The notes: generated by a model from the letters alone, not told the origin. Positions 19,027 through 27,891 are shown, counted from the stretch's first letter. The stretch is DNA of 64,000 bases from Moraxellaceae bacterium (GCA_004173455.1 SECL01000023.1:1-64000), one strand, 5' to 3'. A program made the numbers and translations.

Positions 19027-20307
19027 TTACTCGCCAATATAAGCTGGATGTTGTTTACTGGGCTGAATAATATTTTTGCCCGCCGTACCAAAACCTTGCT
19101 GATAACGCTGTTGTTGACGGCGTTGATGCCGTTGCCAGCGCTGTTTAATGCCCGGTACATGGCGTGGAATATTCGCCAATACAAGATTTTTTGGTACTAA
19201 TAGCAGGGGATACCAAGGCCAGATAGTTTTTTCAACCCCCAACAGTTGTAGTTTGTGTTTTCCCAGAAAATACTGGCTGATGCTTAAGCGTTTTTGATAC
19301 TCCCATTGCCGCTTTAAGGGCTGAAAGTATTTGTAGTGTTTCGACAGCGGTTCTTCCGCCAGTGATTTACCCAGTGCTTGGCTAGTCCAGTCCGGTGGGG
19401 ATTGGGTCAGCATGGTCTGGTACAGCAATACCAGACCTTCGACTTCGGTGTCGGGTAGCCATTGTTCATCCACGCCCATGAGCCAGCCCATATATTTCCA
19501 AAAATGCATTACGGCTTTGGATTCGCTAGAGGTTGGAAAAATTCCTAGTCCGCGTAAGCCCAGCAGGAACAGGCTACAAAACGCAAGATTGGTTGCCGCC
19601 ATATCAATCTGGCAAATCGGCAAGCCCCATTGTTCCGCCTGCCATTGCTGTTTTTGCTGTAAGTTGCGTCGCACCAGTGCATGGATCAGGCGGACATGCA
19701 GGGTGGTTTTAAAGCCCTGACTAAAGCGCTCTAAGCCGTTGATTGCAGTGCAATCCATCCACCATTTGCTAGTTTCTGCCAGACGTTGCGAAGCATTTTT
19801 ATTTAAGGCTCCTGTCATGACCAAAGCCTGATTAAACCCAGAAAGTAAATAACCTCCCATCAAGGCCATATCCTTTAAAATATAATTGGCATTAAGCCCC
19901 ACCGCCTGCATAAATTGCTGTGCCATTTCAAGCTGCTGTGGATCGAGCCATTCTGGTGTGGTTTCAATCACGCTAAACAATTCGTAGAGTGCAGAAGGGC
20001 ATCCGTCAACACAGTGCTCAATGCTGGTCAAGCCGTGCTGTAAGGCTTGGTCAAACTGTTGTTTACGGGCTTTGGAGTCTGTTTCACAAATCCACGCCAC
20101 CACGTTATCCATCAATGGATCGCCTTGCCACAAGCCATCAAGTAGCGCCTGTGTGCGTGGTTCAGATGGTGCGATAGAGTGTCCAATGAACTTGGAAGCT
20201 GTTTTGGTAAGTACAGCATGATACTGCCGTTGTTTAAACAGGCGAGCACGAGTGGGCACAGCACGAGCATGGATTGGCGTAATAGGATCAGGACTTATGG
20301 GCAACAT
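19027..20307 (-). CDS. Oxygenase MpaB/latex-clearing-like family protein (DUF2236)
   Basis: This 426-residue protein matches the MpaB/rubber oxygenase family, whose members bind haem b and cleave or oxidise lipophilic substrates. Visible features include a helical N-terminal part (MALMGGYLLSGFNQAL), a conserved RLIHALVRR with a likely haem-related histidine, and WGLPICQIDMAATNLAF, followed by a helical C-terminal domain with a long basic tail. No signal peptide is seen. Substrate is unknown; its neighbours are lipid-type reductases. Confidence 0.75.
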   Translation of the reverse strand: MLPISPDPITPIHARAVPTRARLFKQRQYHAVLTKTASKFIGHSIAPSEPRTQALLDGLWQGDPLMDNVVAWICETDSKARKQQFDQALQHGLTSIEHCVDGCPSALYELFSVIETTPEWLDPQQLEMAQQFMQAVGLNANYILKDMALMGGYLLSGFNQALVMTGALNKNASQRLAETSKWWMDCTAINGLERFSQGFKTTLHVRLIHALVRRNLQQKQQWQAEQWGLPICQIDMAATNLAFCSLFLLGLRGLGIFPTSSESKAVMHFWKYMGWLMGVDEQWLPDTEVEGLVLLYQTMLTQSPPDWTSQALGKSLAEEPLSKHYKYFQPLKRQWEYQKRLSISQYFLGKHKLQLLGVEKTIWPWYPLLLVPKNLVLANIPRHVPGIKQRWQRHQRRQQQRYQQGFGTAGKNIIQPSKQHPAYIGE

Positions 20308-20408
20308 ATTGGCATTCTTAGCAAGAGCAATGCTTATACCATATTATGAATATTTATTCGTATTCAAGTTTATTTTTCAGTTTTATTTTAAATAACTGTT
20401 TATAAAAA

Positions 20409-20448
20409 TAAAAAAGCTGCATTCTTTTTAATGGAATGCAGCTTTTTT
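20409..20448 (-). terminator. Terminator after acr1
   Basis: AAAAAAGCTGCATTC pairs with GAATGCAGCTTTTTT around a short loop. It lies about 85 bases past the acr1 stop and before the MpaB-type start, so it would end acr1 transcription. Confidence 0.8.
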
Positions 20449-20533
20449 GATGTTTTTTTTAAACAATACAGCTTATTTCAATACCGGAACACGCTGTATC
20501 AACTGTTCCAGTTAGGCATAATCAGCTGCCAAC

Positions 20534-21436
20534 TTACCAGTGTTCACCGGGAACCAGACGGGCAAAGGCACGCTGCGCCAGATTGAGTTTGCCGGCTTTT
20601 TTGTTCTTGCTGTCGCCCAAGGCTGCTGTGGAGCTGGGGAATAGCTGATAACCCACCGACATCACAAAATCGTTGAACTTAGGCACTAGTGCGTAGCTGA
20701 CAGCAGCAAAGGTACCCACTTTGGTGGCAATACTTTTTGGTTTTTTGATGATGGCTTTTGCCACCATGTCTGCTGCTTGTTCAGGCGACAGGGTAGGCAC
20801 ATACTTATACATTTTGGTCGGTGCAATCATTGGGGTGCGCACCAGCGGCATATAAATGGAAGTAAGCTGGATGTTATGCGCATGCACTTCCGCCGACAGG
20901 CAACGGCTAAAGGCATCTAACGCCGCTTTAGATGCCACATAGGCGGAAAAGCGCGTGGCATTGGCCAGCACACCAATCGAGCTAATATTAATGATATGGC
21001 CGTTTTTACGGTTAATCATGTGTGGCAATACGCTTAAAATCAAACGTACGGCACCAAAGTAATTGAGTTGCATGGTGCGCTCAAAGTCATGGAAACGCTC
21101 AACCGATTCTTCCACTGCGCGACGGATTGAACGTCCGGCATTATTGACCAGAATATCAATATGACCCACTTCCGCCAGAATTTTCTGCGCGCATTCATCA
21201 ATGGACTGCATGTCATTGAGATCACAGGGAAATACAGACGCCTTGCCGCCAGCCTGTTCAATTTCCTGCTGTACTTCTTCGAGTTTTTCACGGGTACGTG
21301 CCACCAGCAATACGTGAGCACCTGCGCCCGCCAACTGCTTGGCAACGGTTAAACCAATACCACTGGAAGCCCCAGTAATCAAAGCAATTTTATCCTTAAC
21401 CACTTTGGGTAACATCTTCTGAATCTGGCTGGCCAT
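20534..21436 (-). CDS. acr1: Fatty acyl-CoA reductase Acr1
   Basis: Acr1 reduces long-chain acyl-CoA to the fatty aldehyde that feeds wax ester synthesis in Acinetobacter. The 300-residue sequence follows Acr1 almost throughout: ALITGASSGIGLT (cofactor), NNAGRSIRRAVEES, RFHDFERTMQLNYFGAVRL, the catalytic SSIGVLANATRFSAYVASK with YxxxK, and the C-terminal FPSSTAALG and LVPGEHW. It is a single SDR domain, without the N-terminal domain of marine FAR enzymes. It has its own terminator and a long upstream region, so it appears monocistronic. This is the strongest clue to the host lineage. Confidence 0.93.
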   Translation of the reverse strand: MASQIQKMLPKVVKDKIALITGASSGIGLTVAKQLAGAGAHVLLVARTREKLEEVQQEIEQAGGKASVFPCDLNDMQSIDECAQKILAEVGHIDILVNNAGRSIRRAVEESVERFHDFERTMQLNYFGAVRLILSVLPHMINRKNGHIINISSIGVLANATRFSAYVASKAALDAFSRCLSAEVHAHNIQLTSIYMPLVRTPMIAPTKMYKYVPTLSPEQAADMVAKAIIKKPKSIATKVGTFAAVSYALVPKFNDFVMSVGYQLFPSSTAALGDSKNKKAGKLNLAQRAFARLVPGEHW

Positions 21437-21918
21437 ATTTAAGTCTCTTTCAAAAAAGCAATATAAAAAAATCCAGGCATTTATGTAGTTTTGCCTAAAT
21501 ACATAGTTATAAAAAATTCAAAAAAAATATACACCTTTCGTCGGATTAAAAAATAAGCTAATTAAAATTAACTTATTGAAATTTTTATATTTTATATAGT
21601 GAGTGTAGAGTAATTATTCTAAAAAAACGTACAAAAAACACTCGAGTCTTTACTCTATTCTGCGCTTGCCATACATTTTTAATACGTTTAGAAGACAAAT
21701 CCGATTAAAAGGCCCATTTAAACCGACCTAATCGCAAGGAGAAATGTGATTTTTAATAAAATTATGACTCCGCGTCATTGCTTTACACGAGTGTTGCCAT
21801 AAATCCGCTATACTATGCGCCAAATTTGTTCCAATGTTTTTTGCTTAGCGTTTTTATTCTAGTGATTTAAGTGTCGTGAGTGGGTTTTTACGACCAAGAA
21901 GTACTTCAGGAGTCCTAC
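21437..21918. other. AT-rich intergenic region between acr1 and ettA
   Basis: These 482 bases are unusually AT-rich and hold no credible gene. An inverted repeat TAGAGTAA (21606-21613) / TTACTCTA (21650-21657) encloses a nested GAGTGT/ACACTC pair. A -10-like TATACT sits at 21809-21814. The region must contain the divergent promoters; regulatory sites for acr1 would be expected here. Confidence 0.45.
21809..21814 (+). promoter_or_regulatory. Possible -10 box of ettA
   Basis: TATACT lies about 105 bases before the GTG start. No hexamer at the correct spacing is a good -35, though TTTACA sits 21 bases upstream. Confidence 0.35.
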
Positions 21919-23580
21919 GTGGCCCAATATATTTATACCATGAACAAGGTATCCAAGCTGGTTCCGCCCAAGCGCGAAATCCTCAAGGATATCTCTTTAT
22001 CATTTTTCCCCGGTGCCAAAATTGGTGTACTGGGTCTAAATGGCGCTGGTAAGTCCACCTTGCTCAAGATTATGGCTGGGGTAGATAAGGACTTTAATGG
22101 CGAGGCGCGTGCCCAACCCGGCATCAAAATTGGCTATCTGGAGCAGGAACCGCATCTGGATCCGGCCAAGGATGTGCGTGGCAACGTAGAAGATGGGTTG
22201 CGTGAGCCTTTGGATGCGCTGGCACGCCTCGATGAAGTGTTTGCCGAATACGCAAGCGACAATGCCGATTTTGATGCACTGGCCAAGGAACAGGAAAAGC
22301 TGGAAGCCATTATTCAGACTTGGGATGCGCACAACCTGAATAACCAGATGGAACAAGCAGCCGATGCTTTGCGTTTGCCGGCTTGGGATGCCGATGTCAA
22401 TAAGCTATCCGGTGGTGAACGTCGCCGTGTGGCCTTGTGCCGCTTGTTGCTATCCAAGCCTGATATGCTGCTGCTTGATGAACCAACCAACCATCTGGAT
22501 GCCGAATCAGTCTCGTGGCTGGAACGTTTCTTAAAAGACTTTGCCGGTACGATTGTGGCGATTACCCACGATCGTTATTTTCTGGACAACGTGGCCGAGT
22601 GGATTTTAGAGCTGGATCGTGGCCATGGCATTCCGTATCAGGGCAACTACACCAACTGGCTGGAGCAGAAAACTGCGCGTTTAGAGCAGGAAAACAAGCA
22701 GGAAGAAGCTTTTGCCAAAGCCCTAAAGCACGAGCTGGAATGGGTACGCAAAAACGCCAAAGGCCAGCAAGCCAAATCCAAAGCGCGGATCGAACGCTTT
22801 GAGGAATTAAACTCACGTGAGTTCCAGCAACGCAACGAAACTGCTGAGATTTACATTCCACCTGGCCCACGTTTGGGCAATAAGGTGATTGAAGTTGAAA
22901 ATATCAGCAAGTCCTTTGGTGACCGTTTGCTGTACGAAGGCTTAAGCTTTAGCGTACCGCCAACTGGAATCGTCGGAATTGTTGGCCCCAATGGCGCGGG
23001 TAAAACCACCCTGTTCCGTATGATTACGGGCGAAGACAAGCCAGATACCGGATCTGTGAGTGTCGGTGAAAGCGTTAAGGTTGCCTATGTTGGCCAGATG
23101 CGTGACACCTTAGATCCCAAGAAAACCGTATGGGAAGAAGTGTCTGATGGGCTGGACATTATTACCATTGGTGAATATACCACGCCATCCCGTGCCTATA
23201 TTGGCCGCTTTAACTTTAAAGGGCAGGATCAGCAAAAACGCGTCGGCGAGCTATCCGGGGGTGAGCGTAACCGCCTGCAACTGGCCAAAACCCTGCGTCA
23301 GGGTGCCAACGTCATCCTGCTCGATGAACCCTCCAACGATCTGGACGTCGAAACCCTGCGTGCGCTGGAAGAAGCTATTCAGGTGTTCCCCGGTTCGGTG
23401 CTGGTAGTCTCGCATGATCGCTGGTTCCTTGACCGGATTGCCACCCATATTCTGGCGTTTGAAGATGAAGGGCCACAGTGGTTTGATGGCAACTACAGCG
23501 AATATGAAACCTATCGCAAGAAAATGCTGGGCAATGATTCGGGGCCAAAACGTGCCAAGTACAAAAAAATTGGCGGCTAA
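21919..23580 (+). CDS. ettA: Energy-dependent translational throttle protein EttA
   Basis: EttA is an ABC-F ATPase that binds the ribosomal E site and gates entry into elongation according to the ATP/ADP state. Two ABC domains are seen: the first with GLNGAGKST and LSGGERRRVALCR, the second with GPNGAGKTTLF and LSGGERNRLQLAK, joined by the charged linker of the PtIM type. I place the start at GTG 21919 (VAQYIYTMNKV), which matches E. coli EttA and has AGGAG six bases upstream; the frame is open to a GTG at 21880. Length is 553 residues. A terminator follows. Confidence 0.95.
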   Translation: MAQYIYTMNKVSKLVPPKREILKDISLSFFPGAKIGVLGLNGAGKSTLLKIMAGVDKDFNGEARAQPGIKIGYLEQEPHLDPAKDVRGNVEDGLREPLDALARLDEVFAEYASDNADFDALAKEQEKLEAIIQTWDAHNLNNQMEQAADALRLPAWDADVNKLSGGERRRVALCRLLLSKPDMLLLDEPTNHLDAESVSWLERFLKDFAGTIVAITHDRYFLDNVAEWILELDRGHGIPYQGNYTNWLEQKTARLEQENKQEEAFAKALKHELEWVRKNAKGQQAKSKARIERFEELNSREFQQRNETAEIYIPPGPRLGNKVIEVENISKSFGDRLLYEGLSFSVPPTGIVGIVGPNGAGKTTLFRMITGEDKPDTGSVSVGESVKVAYVGQMRDTLDPKKTVWEEVSDGLDIITIGEYTTPSRAYIGRFNFKGQDQQKRVGELSGGERNRLQLAKTLRQGANVILLDEPSNDLDVETLRALEEAIQVFPGSVLVVSHDRWFLDRIATHILAFEDEGPQWFDGNYSEYETYRKKMLGNDSGPKRAKYKKIGG

Positions 23581-23615
23581 GCATTCCTAAGCCTTGCAAT
23601 GTAAATAGCGTTACC

Positions 23616-23643
23616 AAAACCTCAGCCAGTGCTGGGGTTTTTT
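23616..23643 (+). terminator. Terminator after ettA
   Basis: AACCTCAGC pairs with GCTGGGGTT around a four-base loop, followed by TTTT. Confidence 0.75.
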
Positions 23644-23766
23644 AATGGAAGAAGCTATTCATGTAAACAATTATTATGTTTATCAGTGAAATGATAAGCG
23701 GTGCAATTTTAATCAGGGCTTGTTTTATACTGAGATGAAATCAACCCGAAACAGTGGACTATAACA

Positions 23767-24186
23767 ATGATGAACACACGACAAATTTATCTTTCCAGTC
23801 TGGCATTACTGCTGGGCAGTAGCCTTTTTTCAACGGTAAGCTATGCGGCCACTGAACTGTCAGATCCTGCCTTGCGCCATGAAACAGAAGCCAATCCGGC
23901 CAAGACCGACATTCCTGAAGTGCTGGATTGTCCCAAGGATATGCGTGATGCAGAGTGTACCCGCTTACAGTATGAACGCTATGCCAATCATACCGATCGT
24001 TCGTATGATGAGTTTCTGCGCAACGAAACCACCAACCCTTTACGTAATCGGGTGATCAAACAGCCTTTACTTACGCAGCCGCTCGATAATCCTAGTTCAC
24101 CAAAGGAACCTCGTCCTGATCTCAACAATTTCATTAAACAATTGCCTAACAGCTTGCCGCCAACCAGTCTAGGTACGCAACCTTAA
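23767..24186 (+). CDS. Small secreted protein of unknown function
   Basis: This 139-residue protein has a clear Sec signal peptide (MMNTRQ, a hydrophobic core of about 15 residues, cleavage near SYAA at residue 28). The mature part is charged and proline-rich, with two cysteines (LDCPKDM and AECTRL) close enough to form a disulphide, and a disordered tail. I do not recognise the family. It stands alone between ettA and the helicase, with a -10-like TATACT at 23726-23731 upstream. Confidence 0.7.
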   Translation: MMNTRQIYLSSLALLLGSSLFSTVSYAATELSDPALRHETEANPAKTDIPEVLDCPKDMRDAECTRLQYERYANHTDRSYDEFLRNETTNPLRNRVIKQPLLTQPLDNPSSPKEPRPDLNNFIKQLPNSLPPTSLGTQP

Positions 24187-24557
24187 CTACAGGATCATTA
24201 AGGGTTAAATGTGCGCTTATTGGCATCTCATAAATAAAGTGTAATATTGTGTAGCTTTTATAAATGATTGCCGCTATAATGCGCCACGCACTTTTTTCGT
24301 TCATCGCCTGAACATCTTATTGATTTACGATTGCGCGTTTACAGTCCACAGGATGACTATTCTTCGCGCCTCTCATCTCTAGTCAGTCTACACTGACCAC
24401 CTTATTTTCAGGCTGCTGCCGTAAGCTGTTGTGCGTATATTGCATCGTCTTTGTAAGCCTAAGCCCACTGACAAGAGTCAGATTCCTGCTTTGCTGCCTG
24501 ATGCCGATGTCTATTTTATGACTTTATTGGAGCGCCCAACATGGGGCGAGACTCTCT
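24187..24557 (+). other. Long leader region of the DEAD-box helicase gene
   Basis: Of these 371 bases, the part from the -10 box at 24275 would form a 5' UTR of about 270 bases. Within it a GTG-initiated frame (24431-24577, 48 codons, ends YEQYFC) overlaps the helicase start, and a six-codon ATG frame (24541-24561) preceded by GGAG ends across the helicase ATG. The helicase itself has only a poor Shine-Dalgarno. A long structured leader is common for cold-induced DEAD-box helicases. Whether either small frame is translated is unknown. Confidence 0.4.
24275..24280 (+). promoter_or_regulatory. Probable -10 box of the helicase gene
   Basis: Perfect TATAAT (24275-24280) in CGCTATAATGCG. The -35 region is weak. 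Confidence 0.5.
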
Positions 24558-26507
24558 ATGAGCAATACTTTTGCTGATTTTCCTTTAGCTGAACAATATC
24601 AAAAAGCCCTGAACGATCTGGGCTTCACTGCACCTACAGCTGTTCAGGCTGCAGCTATTCCTGCCGCATTAGACGGTAAAGACCTGCTGGTATCTAGCCA
24701 GACTGGTAGCGGAAAAACTGTTGCCTTTTTATTGCCAACTTTAAATCCTCTGGCTGATATCAACCAGTTGCAGTCTGCCAAAGACCGCGCCAAAAATATT
24801 ACTGCACCGCAAGTGCTGGTACTGTGCCCAACCCGCGAGCTGGCACAGCAAGTCAGCCAGGATGCGATTGCACTGGTGCGCCATGTGCGTGGCCTGCGCA
24901 TTTCTACCATTGTTGGCGGTATGCCATTTGGTAAACAAATTGCCCAGTTAAAAGGTGCTCAAGTCGTCGTGGCTACTCCGGGTCGTTTGCTGGATTTGGT
25001 GAATCGTCGTCAGTTGAGCCTGCAAGAAGTTGATGCACTGATTGTTGATGAAGCCGACCGTATGCTGGATCTGGGTTTCTCTGAAGACCTTGAAGCCATC
25101 AGTGATCTGGCAAGTGGCCGTAAGCAAACTTTAATGTTCTCTGCAACATTTGCTGACCGTATTATTCGTCTTGCTGAAAAGATGATGAATTCGCCTGAGC
25201 GCATTGCCATTGAAACTGGTTCAAGTACCAACGTAGATATTGAACAGACTCTGCACTGGACTGATGGTTTCGAGCATAAGAAAAAACTGCTGGCGCACTG
25301 GTTAAGTGATGAAACCATGGATCAGGCTGTCGTGTTTGCAAGCACGCAGGAAGATACCGACATGCTGGCTGAAGAGCTGGCCGAAGCGGGTCATTCGGTC
25401 GTTGCATTGCATGGTGCCATGCCACAAACCGTACGTAATCGCCGCATTAAGACCCTGCGTGATGGTCGTGCCCGTGTTCTGGTTGCTACTGATGTTGCTG
25501 CCCGTGGTCTGGATGTTCCTGGTATTAGCCATGTGATCAACTTTGGCTTACCCATGAAAAATGAAGACTATGTACACCGTATTGGTCGTACTGGTCGCGC
25601 CGGTCGTAGTGGTCGTGCCATTACTTTGGCGTTGCATCGTGAGCGCGGCAAAATCCGGGGTCTGGAAGATTATTTAAGTGCCCGTCTGGCGGTAACTGAA
25701 ATTCCTGGCCTTGAGCCAACCCCACAGGCAGAACGTCCACGTGGCGGAGCTGGCCGTAATGACCGCGGTGGCAATGGCCGTGGTGGTCGTCCGGGTGGTG
25801 GTGGCCGTCGTTTTGAAGGCGAATCTCGTTTCGGTAGTGGTGATCGTTCAGATAGCCGTCCAGCGCGTCCATTTAACCGTGATGGTGGTGACAGCCGTCC
25901 AGCACGTCCGTTTAACCGTGAAGGTGGTGAACAGCGTCGTAGCTTTGGCAATAGCGAAGGTGGCGAGCGTCGTCCATTTAACCGTGATGGTGGTGATAGC
26001 CGTCCAGCGCGTCCGTTTAACCGTGAAGGTGGTGAACAGCGTCGTAGCTTTGGCAATAGCGAAGGTGGCGAGCGTCGTCCATTTAACCGGGAAGGTGGTG
26101 ACAGCCGTCCAGCACGTCCGTTTAATCGTGACGGTGGTGAACAGCGTCGCAGCTTTGGCGGCAATGATGATAACCGCGGCAATCGTGTTGATTACCGTAG
26201 TGAGCGTCCTGCTGGTGGTGACCGTTCAGATAGCCGTCCAGCGCGTCCGTTTAACCGGGAAGGTGGCGAACGTCGTAGTTTTGGCGGTGGTGATCGTTCA
26301 GATAGCCGTCCAGCGCGTCCGTTTAACCGGGAAGGTGGCGAACAGCGTCGTAGTTTTGGCGGTGGCGAATCTCGTCCGCGTCGTGAGTTTGGTGGCGAGC
26401 GTAGCTTTGGTGCTGCCGATCGTGCGCCAAGTGTTGAGCATAAAACCCGTCGCTTTAAAGAGCAGGCTTATGCCAACAAAACCCGCGCTAACAACACTGA
26501 TGACTAA
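24558..26507 (+). CDS. DEAD-box ATP-dependent RNA helicase, RhlE-like, with RG-rich repeat tail
   Basis: The first 400 residues are a complete DEAD-box core: SQTGSGKT (motif I), PTRELAQQ, TPGRLL, VDEADRML (II), SAT (III), and HRIGRTGRAG (VI). It unwinds structured RNA, probably in ribosome assembly or RNA decay. The last 250 residues are disordered and built from repeats of RPARPFNR, GGEQRRSFG and GGERR, with an exact 35-residue unit repeated. Such RGG-type tails bind RNA and can drive condensate formation. It is expressed alone with a long leader and a strong terminator. RhlE assignment rests on core and layout; DeaD/CsdA-like domains are absent. Confidence 0.9.
   Translation: MSNTFADFPLAEQYQKALNDLGFTAPTAVQAAAIPAALDGKDLLVSSQTGSGKTVAFLLPTLNPLADINQLQSAKDRAKNITAPQVLVLCPTRELAQQVSQDAIALVRHVRGLRISTIVGGMPFGKQIAQLKGAQVVVATPGRLLDLVNRRQLSLQEVDALIVDEADRMLDLGFSEDLEAISDLASGRKQTLMFSATFADRIIRLAEKMMNSPERIAIETGSSTNVDIEQTLHWTDGFEHKKKLLAHWLSDETMDQAVVFASTQEDTDMLAEELAEAGHSVVALHGAMPQTVRNRRIKTLRDGRARVLVATDVAARGLDVPGISHVINFGLPMKNEDYVHRIGRTGRAGRSGRAITLALHRERGKIRGLEDYLSARLAVTEIPGLEPTPQAERPRGGAGRNDRGGNGRGGRPGGGGRRFEGESRFGSGDRSDSRPARPFNRDGGDSRPARPFNREGGEQRRSFGNSEGGERRPFNRDGGDSRPARPFNREGGEQRRSFGNSEGGERRPFNREGGDSRPARPFNRDGGEQRRSFGGNDDNRGNRVDYRSERPAGGDRSDSRPARPFNREGGERRSFGGGDRSDSRPARPFNREGGEQRRSFGGGESRPRREFGGERSFGAADRAPSVEHKTRRFKEQAYANKTRANNTDD
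25843..26370 (+). repeat. Tandem repeats in the helicase C-terminal tail
   Basis: A 105-base unit is present as 25881-25985 and 25986-26090, nearly identical, with a partial third copy from 26091. Shorter variants of GATAGCCGTCCAGCGCGTCC recur to 26330. The 105-base period keeps the frame, so the repeat number could vary without breaking the protein. Confidence 0.9.
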
Positions 26508-26567
26508 ATCAGTGCACAAGTGGTCAATTCATTTGCCTTATCACTGATTTGTCACATGAGTTGAGCT

Positions 26568-26597
26568 AAAAAAGCCGGAATGATTCCGGCTTTTTTT
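26568..26597 (+). terminator. Terminator after the helicase gene
   Basis: AAAAAGCCGGAAT and ATTCCGGCTTTTT form a stem with a minimal loop and a run of seven T. Confidence 0.85.
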
Positions 26598-26670
26598 ATG
26601 CGTGTTTTTTTAAGTGTCGCGCGCTGAAGTGTTGCCCAATTTTTTCATGTTGTCGATTGGGTCAATACGC

Positions 26671-26676
26671 TATACT
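26671..26676 (+). promoter_or_regulatory. Possible -10 box for the small gene at 26745
   Basis: TATACT with TTGTCG 15 bases upstream (26650-26655); the spacing is short. Confidence 0.4.
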
Positions 26677-26744
26677 ATGCATAAAACAGCGGATTCGCTA
26701 TCAGGCCGTTATGGGCTGGCTAATAAAGTTAACAAGGACAACAA

Positions 26745-26894
26745 ATGCCTTATCTTTTTGTATTTTTAGTGGGTTTAAATGCCGTTTATCTCGGCTTTCA
26801 GCTGTTACAGGAAAAAGAACCTTCGGTGTTACCCGAGTTTCATATCCAGCAAGCTGAGGTGTATCCAGAAACTATTCAACTGGTGGAAAAATAA
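26745..26894 (+). CDS. 49-residue single-span membrane protein, unknown function
   Basis: ATG 26745 has AAGGAC seven bases upstream. The product starts MPYLFVFLVGLNAVYLGFQ, one hydrophobic helix, followed by an acidic, polar tail ending LVEK. A promoter-like sequence precedes it, and the helicase terminator isolates it from upstream. Codon use looks normal for the region. I do not know the family; it resembles the small one-helix proteins often missed in annotation. Confidence 0.6.
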   Translation: MPYLFVFLVGLNAVYLGFQLLQEKEPSVLPEFHIQQAEVYPETIQLVEK

Positions 26895-27018
26895 TAACTT
26901 ATTCGTATTAAATTCGACAGATCACCTTAAAACAAAAGCACTACGTTCCCTACTTATCGTGCGTTATAAAGTATGATAAAGTCCTTTTTTTAATATTTTG
27001 TTACGGATTATTGTGCGC

Positions 27019-27891
27019 ATGGTTAACCCCCAAAATCGGACACAAGATTCGCAAAGCTTAAATCGTGACTTGCTCATCGAAGTCAAAGATCTGGTTTTTT
27101 ATCGGGGTGAACGTTCTATTTATCAGGGTGTGGACATGCAGTTTAAGCGTGGGCAGATCACTGGCATTATGGGACCTTCCGGTACAGGCAAGACGACTTT
27201 ATTGCGTCTGATTGGCGGACAATTGGCACCAGACAGCGGACAAGTGCTGTTTGAAGGACAAAATATTGCCAGTCTTGGCCGCCAGCAACTGTTTAAAGTG
27301 CGGGCGCGCATGGGCATGCTGTTTCAAAGCGGGGCACTTTTTACTGACATGACTGTGTTTGAAAATGTAGCCTTTCCCTTACGGGCACATACTCGCTTGC
27401 CTGAGCACCTGATTACTGAACTGGTGGGACTGAAACTTGAAGCCGTTGGCTTGCGGGGTACTGAGCAACTCATGCCCTCGGCGCTTTCCGGCGGTATGAA
27501 CCGCCGGGTGGCGCTGGCGCGTGCCATTGCACTAGACCCAGACCTGATCATGTACGATGAACCTTTTGCCGGACAAGATCCGATTGTGAAAGGCGTACTA
27601 ACCCGTCTAATCCGTACTTTGCGTGAAGCACTGGGGCTGACCACCATTATTGTGTCGCATGATGTGAATGAAACCTTGTCTATTTCTGATTATGTTTATG
27701 TGGTGGCCGAAGGAAAAATTATGGGTGAAGGCACACCGGAACAGCTAAAAGCATCATCCTCTGCGTTTGTACAACAATTTTTAAATGGTGATGCAGAAGG
27801 GCCGGTTGAGTTTCAATACAGCCAGACTCCGTATCTGGAAAAACCTGAACAGAACAGACAGGCAAGCGCGAAACAGGGAGAATTTGTGTGA
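27019..27891 (+). CDS. mlaF: Lipid asymmetry ABC transporter ATPase MlaF
   Basis: MlaF powers the MlaFEDB complex, which moves phospholipids between the inner membrane and the periplasmic carrier MlaC. ABC motifs are GPSGTGKTTLL (Walker A), LSGGMNRRVALARA (signature, with the Mla-typical M-N) and LIMYDEPFAGQDP (Walker B). ATG 27019 is used; GTG 27013 is a fair alternative because GGA lies five bases before it. Its stop overlaps the mlaE start (GTGTGA). Confidence 0.95.
   Translation: MVNPQNRTQDSQSLNRDLLIEVKDLVFYRGERSIYQGVDMQFKRGQITGIMGPSGTGKTTLLRLIGGQLAPDSGQVLFEGQNIASLGRQQLFKVRARMGMLFQSGALFTDMTVFENVAFPLRAHTRLPEHLITELVGLKLEAVGLRGTEQLMPSALSGGMNRRVALARAIALDPDLIMYDEPFAGQDPIVKGVLTRLIRTLREALGLTTIIVSHDVNETLSISDYVYVVAEGKIMGEGTPEQLKASSSAFVQQFLNGDAEGPVEFQYSQTPYLEKPEQNRQASAKQGEFV

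Noticed and set aside
25670-26182. 170-codon open frame on the minus strand over the helicase tail
   Set aside because: It is a by-product of the repeated, GC-biased RG-coding sequence; it has no ribosome binding site and only low-complexity Pro/Arg/Ser content.
25843-26370. Regularly spaced repeats that could suggest a CRISPR array
   Set aside because: The units are direct, in frame and translated as part of one helicase; there are no unique spacers.
25711-26547. 278-codon open frame in another plus frame of the helicase tail
   Set aside because: Valine-rich artefact of the same repeats; the DEAD-box frame has all conserved motifs.
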